Below, piece after piece: positions 17,714 through 26,179 of a stretch of 64,000 nucleotides of DNA (its first letter is position 1; the number at the start of each line of letters is the position of its first letter). The translations under genes were made by a program, and so were the position numbers. The stretch lies in NCBI RefSeq assembly GCF_004114425.1, contig NZ_RDQF01000033.1, positions 16,837-80,836 of the forward strand. Reading direction: 5' to 3'. The DNA comes from Bradyrhizobium vignae. GTDB taxonomy: Bacteria > Pseudomonadota > Alphaproteobacteria > Rhizobiales > Xanthobacteraceae. Below the pieces are notes generated by a model. That model saw only the letters and a program-made list of their open reading frames with translations, made no database searches and had not been told where the DNA came from.

Positions 17714-18829
17714 TCAGCGGGCATTCGCGGACTCCACAACGGCGGTATCGAGCGAGGCTGTGGTCAAGACCTGCCGCGAACGCGGTCGACCATACCGATT
17801 GATCCAGTCGCGTGCCGGCCTTTCAACATAAGCATACGTGACATCGGCCGTGATCATGAGCAGGAGGCAGCATGCGAGCACGAACAGCGGAAAATCCTTT
17901 GGGCCCAATGAGAAGTGCCGCCAGATTGGAAGGAAAACGAGAATGATCAGAAGCTCATGCAGCATGTAGACCGAGTAGGATGTGTTGCCGAGACGGCCCA
18001 ACCATGCAGCACCGGGAACCCGATCAAGCGCGCTCTCACCGACCGCCGTCAGCAGGATCGCCAGCGAGAACAGGATGATCGCAAGATCGGGCTTGGCGAA
18101 GATGTTGAGGATCAGGACCGCCATCGCGAAAACTGCAACGCCGAGGAAAATGACGACTCTCTTGCGGTAGCTCCCTGATAGGCGGAAAAGAATGGCGAGA
18201 AGAATGCCGTTCAGGAAGCTAGGCAGCGCCCTCAGCATTCCATAGTCGAAGTTCGCGCCATACATCTGCGATCGTTCATGCCAAATCGGTAAATGGCCAT
18301 GGGCAAGGATGCCGTACGATGCGGCGACGATCAGCGCGAGAAGCACGGGCGATACGCTCCTTGCGAGATACATCAGGAGCGGGAACAAAAGATAGCAGAA
18401 CAGTTCCGCGCTGATCGACCATGCGGGCGTGTTGAAGCTTAGGTGATCGGTGACGCCCCAGGCCTGAACCAGGAACAGGTTGTAGATGAAGTCCGATACG
18501 CTCGTATGTGAGGCGGAATCGTGAATGCCGATGAACGCGACGCCCCCGAAAGCCAGCAGTGTCAGAAGATGCAGCGGATAGATCCGGGCGATCCGGCGAA
18601 GCATGAAGCGGAGATAGGAATGGCCCTCGCCGGAGTTGGCCGGATAAGAGTACGAAATGACGAAGCCTGAGAGGATAAAGAACATGTCGACGAACAGGCC
18701 GAATGATCCATTCCAGGCCGGAGAAATGCCGGGGTCAATGTTTTTCAGGTGAAAGACAAAGACTCCAAGCGCGGCAACGAACCTGTAGAAGTCGAGGACG
18801 ACAAAGCGTCGCGGTTCATTGCCATCCAT
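17714..18829 (-). CDS. Acyltransferase 3 family membrane protein (fourth)
   Basis: 371 residues from the ATG at 18829. DFYRFVAALGVFVFHL has the family Arg-x10-His arrangement. DMFFILSGFVISYSYP, RRIARIYPLHLLTLL and PAWSISAELFCYLLFPL follow, and ADVTYAYVERPARDWINR near the end is very typical. It lies 54 bases upstream of the flippase on the same strand, so the pair probably shares a transcript. Most similar in layout to the first acyltransferase here, but clearly a separate paralogue. Confidence 0.88.
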   Translation of the reverse strand: MDGNEPRRFVVLDFYRFVAALGVFVFHLKNIDPGISPAWNGSFGLFVDMFFILSGFVISYSYPANSGEGHSYLRFMLRRIARIYPLHLLTLLAFGGVAFIGIHDSASHTSVSDFIYNLFLVQAWGVTDHLSFNTPAWSISAELFCYLLFPLLMYLARSVSPVLLALIVAASYGILAHGHLPIWHERSQMYGANFDYGMLRALPSFLNGILLAILFRLSGSYRKRVVIFLGVAVFAMAVLILNIFAKPDLAIILFSLAILLTAVGESALDRVPGAAWLGRLGNTSYSVYMLHELLIILVFLPIWRHFSLGPKDFPLFVLACCLLLMITADVTYAYVERPARDWINRYGRPRSRQVLTTASLDTAVVESANAR

Positions 18830-18990
18830 GTCGCCACATCGCGCTGTTCAAGACCGAGCGCAACGGTAAATGCAAATTGTGACGCAAGTTCGGACCATGC
18901 TGCATCGCGACGCAACGGAGCATTGCGCCGATCAGAGAGTCGAACAGGCTGTGCCTGCTCAAACGCGAGGCAAGGGCCTAAAGCTTGATC

Positions 18991-19025
18991 GAAGGGTCGG
19001 ATCGCAAGCGGCGATCCAACCCTTC
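18991..19025 (-). terminator. Strong hairpin after the repeat-bearing hydrolase gene
   Basis: A 15-bp stem with one mismatch: GAAGGGT-C-GGATCGC pairs with GCGATCC-A-ACCCTTC around a short loop. It lies 38 bases past the stop of the hydrolase gene on the minus strand and before the next minus gene, so it separates the two transcripts. No long T run follows. Confidence 0.6.
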
Positions 19026-19063
19026 TTCGTCAAAGAGAAGCCGAAGATTAGCCGTCCGCCAGT

Positions 19064-22000
19064 TCAAACGAAGGCAAAGTCATGGCTGGTAAGATTGGTG
19101 ACGTAATTGTTCTTGATCAGGATCGAGTCGTTTGCCGACAACTGGATCGCCACGTCCGTCCCCCATTGCGACATTTGGAGGTGGCCGTAATCGGACACCA
19201 ATAGCTTAGAAATCGCAATCGTATCGTGATTTGCCGTGTCGCCTGCCTTGAAGTTCAGGATCTGATCATGGCCATGATCGTAGAGGATAGTGGTTGAATT
19301 TGGCGCCGACGAAAACAGATCGTCACCATTTCCGCCCTGGATGCTGATTCCGGCGGCGACCGCCGTCACGTTGTGGGTGCCATCCGGCTTCACGTCGTCG
19401 AAGGACTGCAGAGCACCAGCCGAGTTGTACTTCTCGTGCTGCGTCGTGCCGGCCTGCCCGTTGAAGTTGAAGAGAAAGATGTCCTTGCTGGCGTCGGCAT
19501 GTTGAGCGATCTCCTGGGTCTTGGTCCCGCTGCTGTCATAGATGTCGGTCAGCGTGCTGCCGTCATTGTTGAGCACCTGGGTGTAATCCAGCGTGCCGTC
19601 CGCGTGAGTCCGGGTGATTGCTACTACATGCCCGGCAGCATCCAGATGCTGGTGCTGGGTGGTGTAGCTTTGACCGGTGATGTTGTAGCTCCAATTGTCC
19701 GAGGTTCCGTCGGGGTTAGTGATGTAAGCGGCGCTTTTCACGCCGCCGGTATAGATCGTCGTCGCGCTATAACCGTCGGATCTTGTCGTCACCTCGCTCG
19801 TCAGCGTTCCGCTCGCGTCGTACCAATCGGAGGTCTTCGTACCGCCGGACGTCTGCACCAGCGTGAAGGCCAGGCTGTTGTCGGCGTGGGTCCGGACGAT
19901 GTTGGTGAGAAAGCCCGTCGAATCGTAGGTGTCGTGCTCGGTGGTATAGTTCTGACCGACGACATCATACAGGAAGACATCCTTCGACCCGTCGGCATGA
20001 TGATCGGTCTCGTCCGTCTTGTTGCCCCTGGCATCGTAGTTGCTGACAGAGCTGCTGCCATCGGCATTGATGTGCTGGACGTAATCAAGCGTGCCGTCAG
20101 AATGCGTTCGGGTGACGTCGGTGATGTGGCCTGCTGCGTCGAGGTGTTGATGCTCGGTCGTATAACTCTGGCCCGCGATGTTGTAGCTGTAGTTATCGTG
20201 GCTCTGGTCGGCATTGATGATGTAGGCGGCCGTCTTTACGCCATTGGCGTAGACGGTCGTCGAACTCGAGCCGTCGGCGTTTTGCACGACCTCGCTGGTG
20301 AGGGTGCCCGTCCCATCATACCAGTCGGATGTCTTGGCGCCGCCACTGGTCTGCTTCAGCGTGAAAGCCAGGGTGCCGTCGGCGTGGCTGCGCTCGAGCA
20401 AGGTCAGAAAACCCGTTGCATCATAATGATCGTGCTCGATCGTGTAGTTCTGCCCAGTGATGTTGTAGAGCCAAAGGTCTTTGCTGCCGTCGGCGTGTGC
20501 ATCCGTCTCGCTAATCTTCGTTCCCGTGCTGTCGTAGTTGACGACGACGCTGCTGCCATCGTTGTTGATCACCTGGGTATAGTCGAGCGTTCCGTCGGCA
20601 TGCTTCCGGGTGACGGCGGTCACCTTGCCCGTAGGATCGACGTGCTGGATCAGCGTCGTGAAACTCTGACCCGTTATGCCGTAGCTGTAATTGTCCTGGC
20701 TGCCGTCCGCGTTGCGGACGTAGGCCGCAGTTTCGGCCCCGTTGCTGAAGAGTGCGGTCGAATAATAGCCGTCGGCCTTCTGGACCACTTCACTCGTGAG
20801 ATGTCCGGTGGCGTCGTACCAGTCGGTTGTCCTGGTCCCGTCGGTGCTCTGGACCAGGCTGAACGCCAGGCTGCCGTCGGCGTGGCTGCGCTGCAACGAG
20901 GTAAGAAAGCCGGTGCGGTCGTAGACGGCGTGTTCGGAGGTATAGCTCTGCCCGACGATGTTGGAGGTCCAGACATCGATGCTGTGATCGGCGTGATAAT
21001 CGGTCTCGACCTGCTTGACGCCGGCGGCGCTGTAAAGCGTGATCGCGCTGCTGCCGTCGCTGTTAAACAGCTGCGTCGATTCCAGCGTACCGTCCGCATG
21101 GGTCCGGGTCACACTCGTGACATGCCCCGCCGCATCCAAGTGCTGAACCTCGGTCGTGTAGCTCTGGCCGGTGATGTTATAGGCGTAGTTGTCCTGGGTG
21201 CCATCGGCATTCAGGATGTAGGCCCTCGTCTTCACCCCATCGGTGTAGAGCGTCGTGGAGTAGGCCCCGCTGGCCTTCTGCACCACTTCGCTGACGAGAA
21301 CGCCCCCGATTGTATAGGTATCGGTGGTTCTCGTGCCATCGGTTGCAAGATGGATCAGCGCCGTCTTGATTCCATTGGTATAGCCGAAGGAATCCTCCGA
21401 GCCGTCGGAATAGTCTATGGTGGTCGTGAAGGGGCGGCCGCTGTCATCCAGACCGGTATTGGAATTCGCGGTAAGCGTTCCGGTGGAATCGTAAGTGAGA
21501 GTGTTGCTCCAGGTCGCGGCCGTGTTCGTCACCGAGAAGGAATATCCACCCTGGATCTTGGACAGCGCGCTGCCGTAATGGGCGATGATGTAGTCCATCG
21601 TCGCCTTCGAGGCGACCGGAAGGACGTGCGAGTCGGTCAGCGTGATGCTCTGCAGCGCCGTCGACTTGCTGAGGTCGGACAGTTGCGGCGCGATCTCGGC
21701 GGCCGTGCCGCTGACGCTGGTCCGGGTGTCCGGGGGAGTCGGGGTGGTCGCAGGCGCGTCGATCTCGATGACCAGCGGATGATCGCTGACCGGAACGGTG
21801 ATCGTGCTGACGTCGGTATAGCTGGCGATCGCCGTAGTTCCCGTCAGCGTGTCGTACACCTTGACCGTGTGATGGACGGCCCCGAGGTTCACCGTGACGG
21901 TCTGGGTCGGATTGGATATCTCGGTATCGGTCGCATCGTTCCAGAGCTTCGGCTCGGCCCAGACGACGAGCTCGTAGGCGCCGTTGCTCTTGCCGAGCAC

Positions 22001-22972
22001 CATGCTGTTGCCCGAGGCCGGCATGTTGCTGAGGGTGTAGTTCAATGGATCAGTCGGCTGCAGTCCGCCCTTGCCGTCGTCGGCCAGAATGGTCGTCAGG
22101 TTATGAATCGCGGTCGCGGCGAGCTTTGGCGTGCCGTCGGAGTTGAACAGCCCGAAGTTCGCTTCCGGATCGGTATTGGCGGCGGAGGAATCGCGGTCGA
22201 ACATCTCGTAGAGATAGGTCGCGCTCACGCCGGCCTTGTAGGCATCGACCAGCGTGTTCAGGATCGACTTTGCCTGCACCGTCTCGTCGACGCCGAGATA
22301 CTGCGTGTTGGCTTGCGTGGTGTAACCGGTTTCCGTGATGACGACAGGCTTCCCCGGCGCCGCGGTCGAGACGGCGCTCAGCGTTGCCGCAATGGAGCTG
22401 CTCGGAGTCAGGCTGGTGCTGACATAGGCGTGCGCGTTGGCGTAGTCGACCGAGCCCGACATGTTGCCGAGCTGGCTGTAGCCTTGCGGATCGTTGTAGG
22501 CCAGCGACAGATTATAGACGGGGGTGTTGGCGAGCGCGGCGTTGGAATTGACGGCCTGATAGAGCGCGCTCTGGAACTGAGCCGCGGCACTGAGGCTCGA
22601 GCTGCCATTGTAGCTGAAGGGCTGGTGATTGGCCTCGTTGAGACCTTCGATGGCGCTGATGCTTCCCGGATGGCTCGCCGCGAACTTCTCGAGCGAGACG
22701 ATGTAGTTCTGCAGCCCGGTTGCGCCTGTCTGAGGCAGGGCGGACGATACCAGGAAGTCGAACTTGTAACCGGCAGCGGCCAAGCCATCAACCATAGGTT
22801 GTGAAGCCGGGCTGGTTCCCATCGCGTCGCGGAGATGGGTGACGCCAAGGTACTTCAGGTTATCGACCATCAGTGCGAGATTGTTGTAGTCGGTCCACCC
22901 GAAGCCGGCGTGCGTGTTGACGCCGATGGAGTTGACGAAGCCGCTGGCGGACAGGATGGTTTGATCGGACAT
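19064..22972 (-). CDS. Glycoside hydrolase with four long YD-like repeats and calcium-type C-terminus
   Basis: 1302 residues. Residues 1-300 look like a clan-A (beta/alpha)8 glycosidase, with a likely acid/base E113 in EGLNEANHQ and nucleophile E214 in VVITETGYTT. A beta-sandwich of about 100 residues follows, then a Pro/Thr linker and a region with VSGTAAEIAPQL. From 21292 down to about 19370 lie four tandem units of about 166 residues (498 bases), each rich in HADGTL, NADGS, GQSYTTEH and DAAGH motifs like YD/RHS strands. The C-terminus has GGNGDDLF and ends in a hydrophobic DFAFV, as type I substrates do. No Sec signal. The ATG at 22972 has GAGTG upstream; an ATG at 22990 is possible. It likely cuts or binds the cell's own polysaccharide. 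Confidence 0.75.
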   Translation of the reverse strand: MSDQTILSASGFVNSIGVNTHAGFGWTDYNNLALMVDNLKYLGVTHLRDAMGTSPASQPMVDGLAAAGYKFDFLVSSALPQTGATGLQNYIVSLEKFAASHPGSISAIEGLNEANHQPFSYNGSSSLSAAAQFQSALYQAVNSNAALANTPVYNLSLAYNDPQGYSQLGNMSGSVDYANAHAYVSTSLTPSSSIAATLSAVSTAAPGKPVVITETGYTTQANTQYLGVDETVQAKSILNTLVDAYKAGVSATYLYEMFDRDSSAANTDPEANFGLFNSDGTPKLAATAIHNLTTILADDGKGGLQPTDPLNYTLSNMPASGNSMVLGKSNGAYELVVWAEPKLWNDATDTEISNPTQTVTVNLGAVHHTVKVYDTLTGTTAIASYTDVSTITVPVSDHPLVIEIDAPATTPTPPDTRTSVSGTAAEIAPQLSDLSKSTALQSITLTDSHVLPVASKATMDYIIAHYGSALSKIQGGYSFSVTNTAATWSNTLTYDSTGTLTANSNTGLDDSGRPFTTTIDYSDGSEDSFGYTNGIKTALIHLATDGTRTTDTYTIGGVLVSEVVQKASGAYSTTLYTDGVKTRAYILNADGTQDNYAYNITGQSYTTEVQHLDAAGHVTSVTRTHADGTLESTQLFNSDGSSAITLYSAAGVKQVETDYHADHSIDVWTSNIVGQSYTSEHAVYDRTGFLTSLQRSHADGSLAFSLVQSTDGTRTTDWYDATGHLTSEVVQKADGYYSTALFSNGAETAAYVRNADGSQDNYSYGITGQSFTTLIQHVDPTGKVTAVTRKHADGTLDYTQVINNDGSSVVVNYDSTGTKISETDAHADGSKDLWLYNITGQNYTIEHDHYDATGFLTLLERSHADGTLAFTLKQTSGGAKTSDWYDGTGTLTSEVVQNADGSSSTTVYANGVKTAAYIINADQSHDNYSYNIAGQSYTTEHQHLDAAGHITDVTRTHSDGTLDYVQHINADGSSSVSNYDARGNKTDETDHHADGSKDVFLYDVVGQNYTTEHDTYDSTGFLTNIVRTHADNSLAFTLVQTSGGTKTSDWYDASGTLTSEVTTRSDGYSATTIYTGGVKSAAYITNPDGTSDNWSYNITGQSYTTQHQHLDAAGHVVAITRTHADGTLDYTQVLNNDGSTLTDIYDSSGTKTQEIAQHADASKDIFLFNFNGQAGTTQHEKYNSAGALQSFDDVKPDGTHNVTAVAAGISIQGGNGDDLFSSAPNSTTILYDHGHDQILNFKAGDTANHDTIAISKLLVSDYGHLQMSQWGTDVAIQLSANDSILIKNNYVTNLTSHDFAFV
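19370..21292 (-). repeat. Four tandem coding repeats of about 498 bases
   Basis: Matching stretches recur at about 19720, 20218, 20715 and 21215, a steady step of about 498 bases. Each unit encodes about 166 residues beginning SEVV or SEVT. Within a unit, two roughly 73-residue halves resemble each other, and about 20 residues join them to the next unit. The last (3') unit decays toward its end. Confidence 0.85.
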
Positions 22973-23486
22973 TGCACACTCTAGTTTCATCGCGAGCGAA
23001 ATTGCTCGCAGGGATTTGCGTTCAAGCTTCTCTATCGAGTGTGAATTTCAGATAAAAATGAAAGCTACAAATCGCGAGCGAAGGAAGTTCCTTGTGCAGG
23101 AACTGATTTGCTCATGTCGTAGCAGAATATTGATGCGATGCCGGTGCAGGATGGCGTGAGGAAGGCACTTTCAAGATTTTCGCGTTTTGCACTGCTGAAT
23201 GTGTATGCGCAAGCCGTACGAACACGACGAGCTTGCAATGGAACACGCGGCACTCTTGCAGTGCTCGATGCCGGCTAAGGGCGCTCTGCCGTGTCCGCAA
23301 TCCGACGGGCATCTTCACCTGCAGTCCATAGTTTCTGCACAGGACGTTTGCAAATGCCGTTTCTACGGGCGGTTAAAATATAGGGTTTGCACGCAGCGGT
23401 TGTGGTGCCGTTCATGAGGTGCACGCACGCACAGCGGGAATCGGGACGCGAGGCTGGTTCCGTGCCGCAACCACGGGTGCGGCGAA
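22973..23486. promoter_or_regulatory. Upstream region of the repeat-bearing hydrolase
   Basis: 514 bases with no supported gene, AT-richer than its surroundings. It has several TTGCA-type motifs, including TTTGCAAATG at 23347-23356. Probably carries the promoter of the hydrolase gene. Confidence 0.4.
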
Positions 23487-24878
23487 TCAGCTGCGGCGGC
23501 TGAGCATGAGAAAGTCGCCGCGCCATGCGATGATCGCAGTCGCGAGCGCGGCGATCACGATCTTGCCGCCGAGCCATGCCGCAGGCTCCGTCGGCATCGA
23601 ACCGAGCGAGCCGATCAGGATTGCGGCCACCAGCGCCTGCGCGACCAATGACCCGCGCGGAAATGCCTCAAACCGCAGCGTAGGACCCAGCGCGACCAGA
23701 ATCGTTGCGAGGGTGGCGAGCGAAGCGCAGTTCACCGCCCCCCGCGGCGACAGGCCGGCCGACGCCGCGACCAGGGAGAGGGCCACGACGATGGCGAGCT
23801 GGCCGGCCGCGACCAGCACCAGCCTGGTCGCCAGCTTCTCGAGGTGGGGGACAACCGCGATCGTCGCCTGCAAATGGGTATGCAGGAAATAGAAGGCCGC
23901 GATCGCCGGCGCCGTCTCCAGGAATCCACCCAGGCTCTCGTGCGGCACCAGGATCCGCGCAGCATCAGGAATGAAGCCGACCAGCCCGCCGAGCAGCACG
24001 AGGGTCGTGCAGATCATGAACTCGAACATCCGGCGCGCCGATTGCACTGATTTTGCGCCGGTCCCGTGCTCGAAATCGTTGACGACTTCGGGATAGCTCA
24101 CGGTGTGGATCGCCGCATTGAGAACCCAGAACGGGCGCTGCAGCAGGTCGAGCGCAATCGAGAAGCCGGCGCCAGCCCCCGTCGCACCCAGCCGGCCAAT
24201 GACGATGATCCGGAGCAGCACCGGCACCGACAGATGGATGACGGATGCGGCTGCGGCGAGCATGCCGTAACGGGAGAAATCCCCCCAGTCGGCGAGCATC
24301 GTCTGCAGCGAAACGCGTTCCAGGGGGGTGCGATAGGCCGCCAGCGCCGCGACAAGGCCCAGTGCGTGGCCGGCGCTAACGCCGAGCAGCGCCGCTTCGG
24401 CCGTTCCTGAAATCGCTGCTCCCGCGGCGGCCCCGGCCAGAAGAGCGGTAGCCCGGAACGCAAGAAGAAAGGACGCGATGCCCAGCCGATCGGAGAGGCG
24501 GACCGACAGGAAATAGAGATCCGTCAGGCCCTGAAGCACGGATATGCCGAGGCCAAGCGCGATGATCCCTGTCGGGAGCGCGCTGGCCAAGGATGCACAG
24601 CTCCCGATCACGACGAGCGCGCCCGCACTCGACAGGCCTGCGGCAAAGAGCGACCATCTCAGCCGCGCCGCCTCCTTCTCCCTCGCTGCCGCCAGAAAGC
24701 GCAGTCCGGCAAGCTGGAGCCACTCGAACATGAGGACGCAGAGCAACTGGCTAGAGGCCAGGGTGAAGGAGAAACTGGTGTAGGCGGCGGCGGGCAGCAG
24801 ATGGCTGAGCGCGAAGATCAGGATGATCGCCGCGGCACTCTGGTAGACGTAGCCCGCCATCGCGAAGAGGCGTGTCAT
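23487..24878 (-). CDS. Second Wzx-like flippase / polysaccharide membrane protein
   Basis: 463 residues with about twelve membrane segments and few charged loops, the size and layout of MOP-superfamily flippases. Stretches such as FSFTLASSQLLCVLMFEWLQ and AGFSIALDLLQRPFWVLNAA are compatible with that family. Its ATG overlaps the stop of the upstream glycosyltransferase by four bases (ATGA), so the two are coupled. A second flippase besides 16154-17659 suggests two polymers or two lipid-linked units. Confidence 0.7.
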   Translation of the reverse strand: MTRLFAMAGYVYQSAAAIILIFALSHLLPAAAYTSFSFTLASSQLLCVLMFEWLQLAGLRFLAAAREKEAARLRWSLFAAGLSSAGALVVIGSCASLASALPTGIIALGLGISVLQGLTDLYFLSVRLSDRLGIASFLLAFRATALLAGAAAGAAISGTAEAALLGVSAGHALGLVAALAAYRTPLERVSLQTMLADWGDFSRYGMLAAAASVIHLSVPVLLRIIVIGRLGATGAGAGFSIALDLLQRPFWVLNAAIHTVSYPEVVNDFEHGTGAKSVQSARRMFEFMICTTLVLLGGLVGFIPDAARILVPHESLGGFLETAPAIAAFYFLHTHLQATIAVVPHLEKLATRLVLVAAGQLAIVVALSLVAASAGLSPRGAVNCASLATLATILVALGPTLRFEAFPRGSLVAQALVAAILIGSLGSMPTEPAAWLGGKIVIAALATAIIAWRGDFLMLSRRS

Positions 24879-26149
24879 CTCGGAATGAGGCGCTCCTTGC
24901 CGACGGTCGATCCCTGTGGCGCTTCAGTCATTGCTGCGCGCATGCGCGACATCCGTTGCTCGCGCAATTGCTCATACAGGTTCTTGTATGAAGACAGCAC
25001 GTCGGCAAATATCCATTTGTTGGTATCGGCGATCAGGCGTCGGCTGATCTCGTCGATCTTGTGCGGATCCGACGCGACTGCGAGCATGCTCCTGGCCAGG
25101 GATTTGGGATCTGCGTCGGTCAGCCAGCCCGTCACGCCGTGCTTGATGACCTCGGGCATGCCGCCAAAGCGCGTTCCGAGCAGCGGCCTGCCGGCCGCCT
25201 TGGCATCTGCAACGACGAGTGGACCGGGGTCGTGCCAGATCGACGGGGCTATCACCACGTCGACCTGCCTGTAGAAATCGTCCGGCGAGACAAAGCCCAT
25301 GAACTCGATGCGCGCGTCCGGAGCGAGCGCCCTGAGGCGTCGTTGCTCCTCGTCGCTGACCCGGCCGGCGATCAGCATCCGGATGCGATCACGGGGCAGC
25401 ATAGCAAGGGCCCGCATCAGGTTGTCGATGCCCTTCTCCTCGGTGAGGCGGCCAATGAACCCGAACGTCACTTCCGTGGTGCAGATCGGACGAGGGTAGG
25501 GCGCGCGCGGCGGCTCGGTCGAGGCGTTGCGGATCACGGTGCGGATCGGCGTCTCCGAGAACATGCCCATATCGGTATGAATCGACAGCACACGCTCGCT
25601 CACGCCGACCACGGCGCTCAGCCAATGTGTGGCCCGCTTGCGATGAAAGCTCAGAATTCCGCAGCTCGTGCAGGTGTGCTCGCAAGACCGTCCCTTGTCG
25701 AAGCGGGAGCAGCGTGGACAGGTCAGATAGTAGTCGTGAAGCGTATGCAGCACCGGCACGCCGAGCTGGGCGGCAACGCGCCAGATCGCGGTGGTGAGAC
25801 CCGACAAATTGTTGGAGTGCAGCACGTCCGGCTTGAAGGCCCGGACTCGCTCCGCGATCAGGGGCGCCTGCATCTGCCAGTCGTCGATCGCGTGCCAGAC
25901 GCCGCGTAAAGCGGCGTTCTTCTGCTCCATGAAGGGCAGATAGATGTTCCGCACCGGCGCGGAATAGACGTTGATGCCGTTGCAGCTTTCGCGCTCCTGC
26001 CCAGGGGACGATGCGGTCCGTATCACCTCCACCTCGTCTCCGCGCTGCACCAGGCCTTCGGCGAAACGTCGCGCGAAGATCTCTGCACCGCCAACGATCT
26101 TTGGTGCCTGAGGCGTCGGATAAAGCGTGGACGTCAAAAGAACTTTCAT
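24875..26149 (-). CDS. Glycosyltransferase family 4 with cysteine cluster
   Basis: 424 residues from the ATG at 26149; GAGG lies eight bases upstream. An in-frame GTG at 26152 is less likely. N-terminal GT-B half: MKVLLTSTLYPTPQAPKIVG and DVLHSNNLSGLTTAI. Between the halves sit five cysteines in 20 residues (C144, C147, C156, C160, C163), after HDYYLTCPRC. C-terminal half: FGFIGRLTEEKGIDNLMRAL, GFVSPDDFYRQVDVVIAPSI and GGMPEVIKHGVTGWL. Cysteine clusters at this place occur in other GT4 enzymes and may bind a metal. It follows the secreted hydrolase gene by 30 bases. Confidence 0.88.
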   Translation of the reverse strand: MKVLLTSTLYPTPQAPKIVGGAEIFARRFAEGLVQRGDEVEVIRTASSPGQERESCNGINVYSAPVRNIYLPFMEQKNAALRGVWHAIDDWQMQAPLIAERVRAFKPDVLHSNNLSGLTTAIWRVAAQLGVPVLHTLHDYYLTCPRCSRFDKGRSCEHTCTSCGILSFHRKRATHWLSAVVGVSERVLSIHTDMGMFSETPIRTVIRNASTEPPRAPYPRPICTTEVTFGFIGRLTEEKGIDNLMRALAMLPRDRIRMLIAGRVSDEEQRRLRALAPDARIEFMGFVSPDDFYRQVDVVIAPSIWHDPGPLVVADAKAAGRPLLGTRFGGMPEVIKHGVTGWLTDADPKSLARSMLAVASDPHKIDEISRRLIADTNKWIFADVLSSYKNLYEQLREQRMSRMRAAMTEAPQGSTVGKERLIPR

Positions 26150-26179
26150 CACGTAACCTCATGTCTTCAAAAATCGCGC

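Noticed and set aside
19370..21292. Regular DNA repeats taken as a CRISPR array
   Set aside because: The unit is 498 bases, fully coding in one frame, with no short repeat-spacer pattern.
19373..22804. A 1143-codon open frame on the + strand opposite the repeat-bearing hydrolase
   Set aside because: It is antisense to a gene with clear domains, its translation is Val/Gly/Arg-rich filler, and GC-rich codon bias explains the absence of stops.
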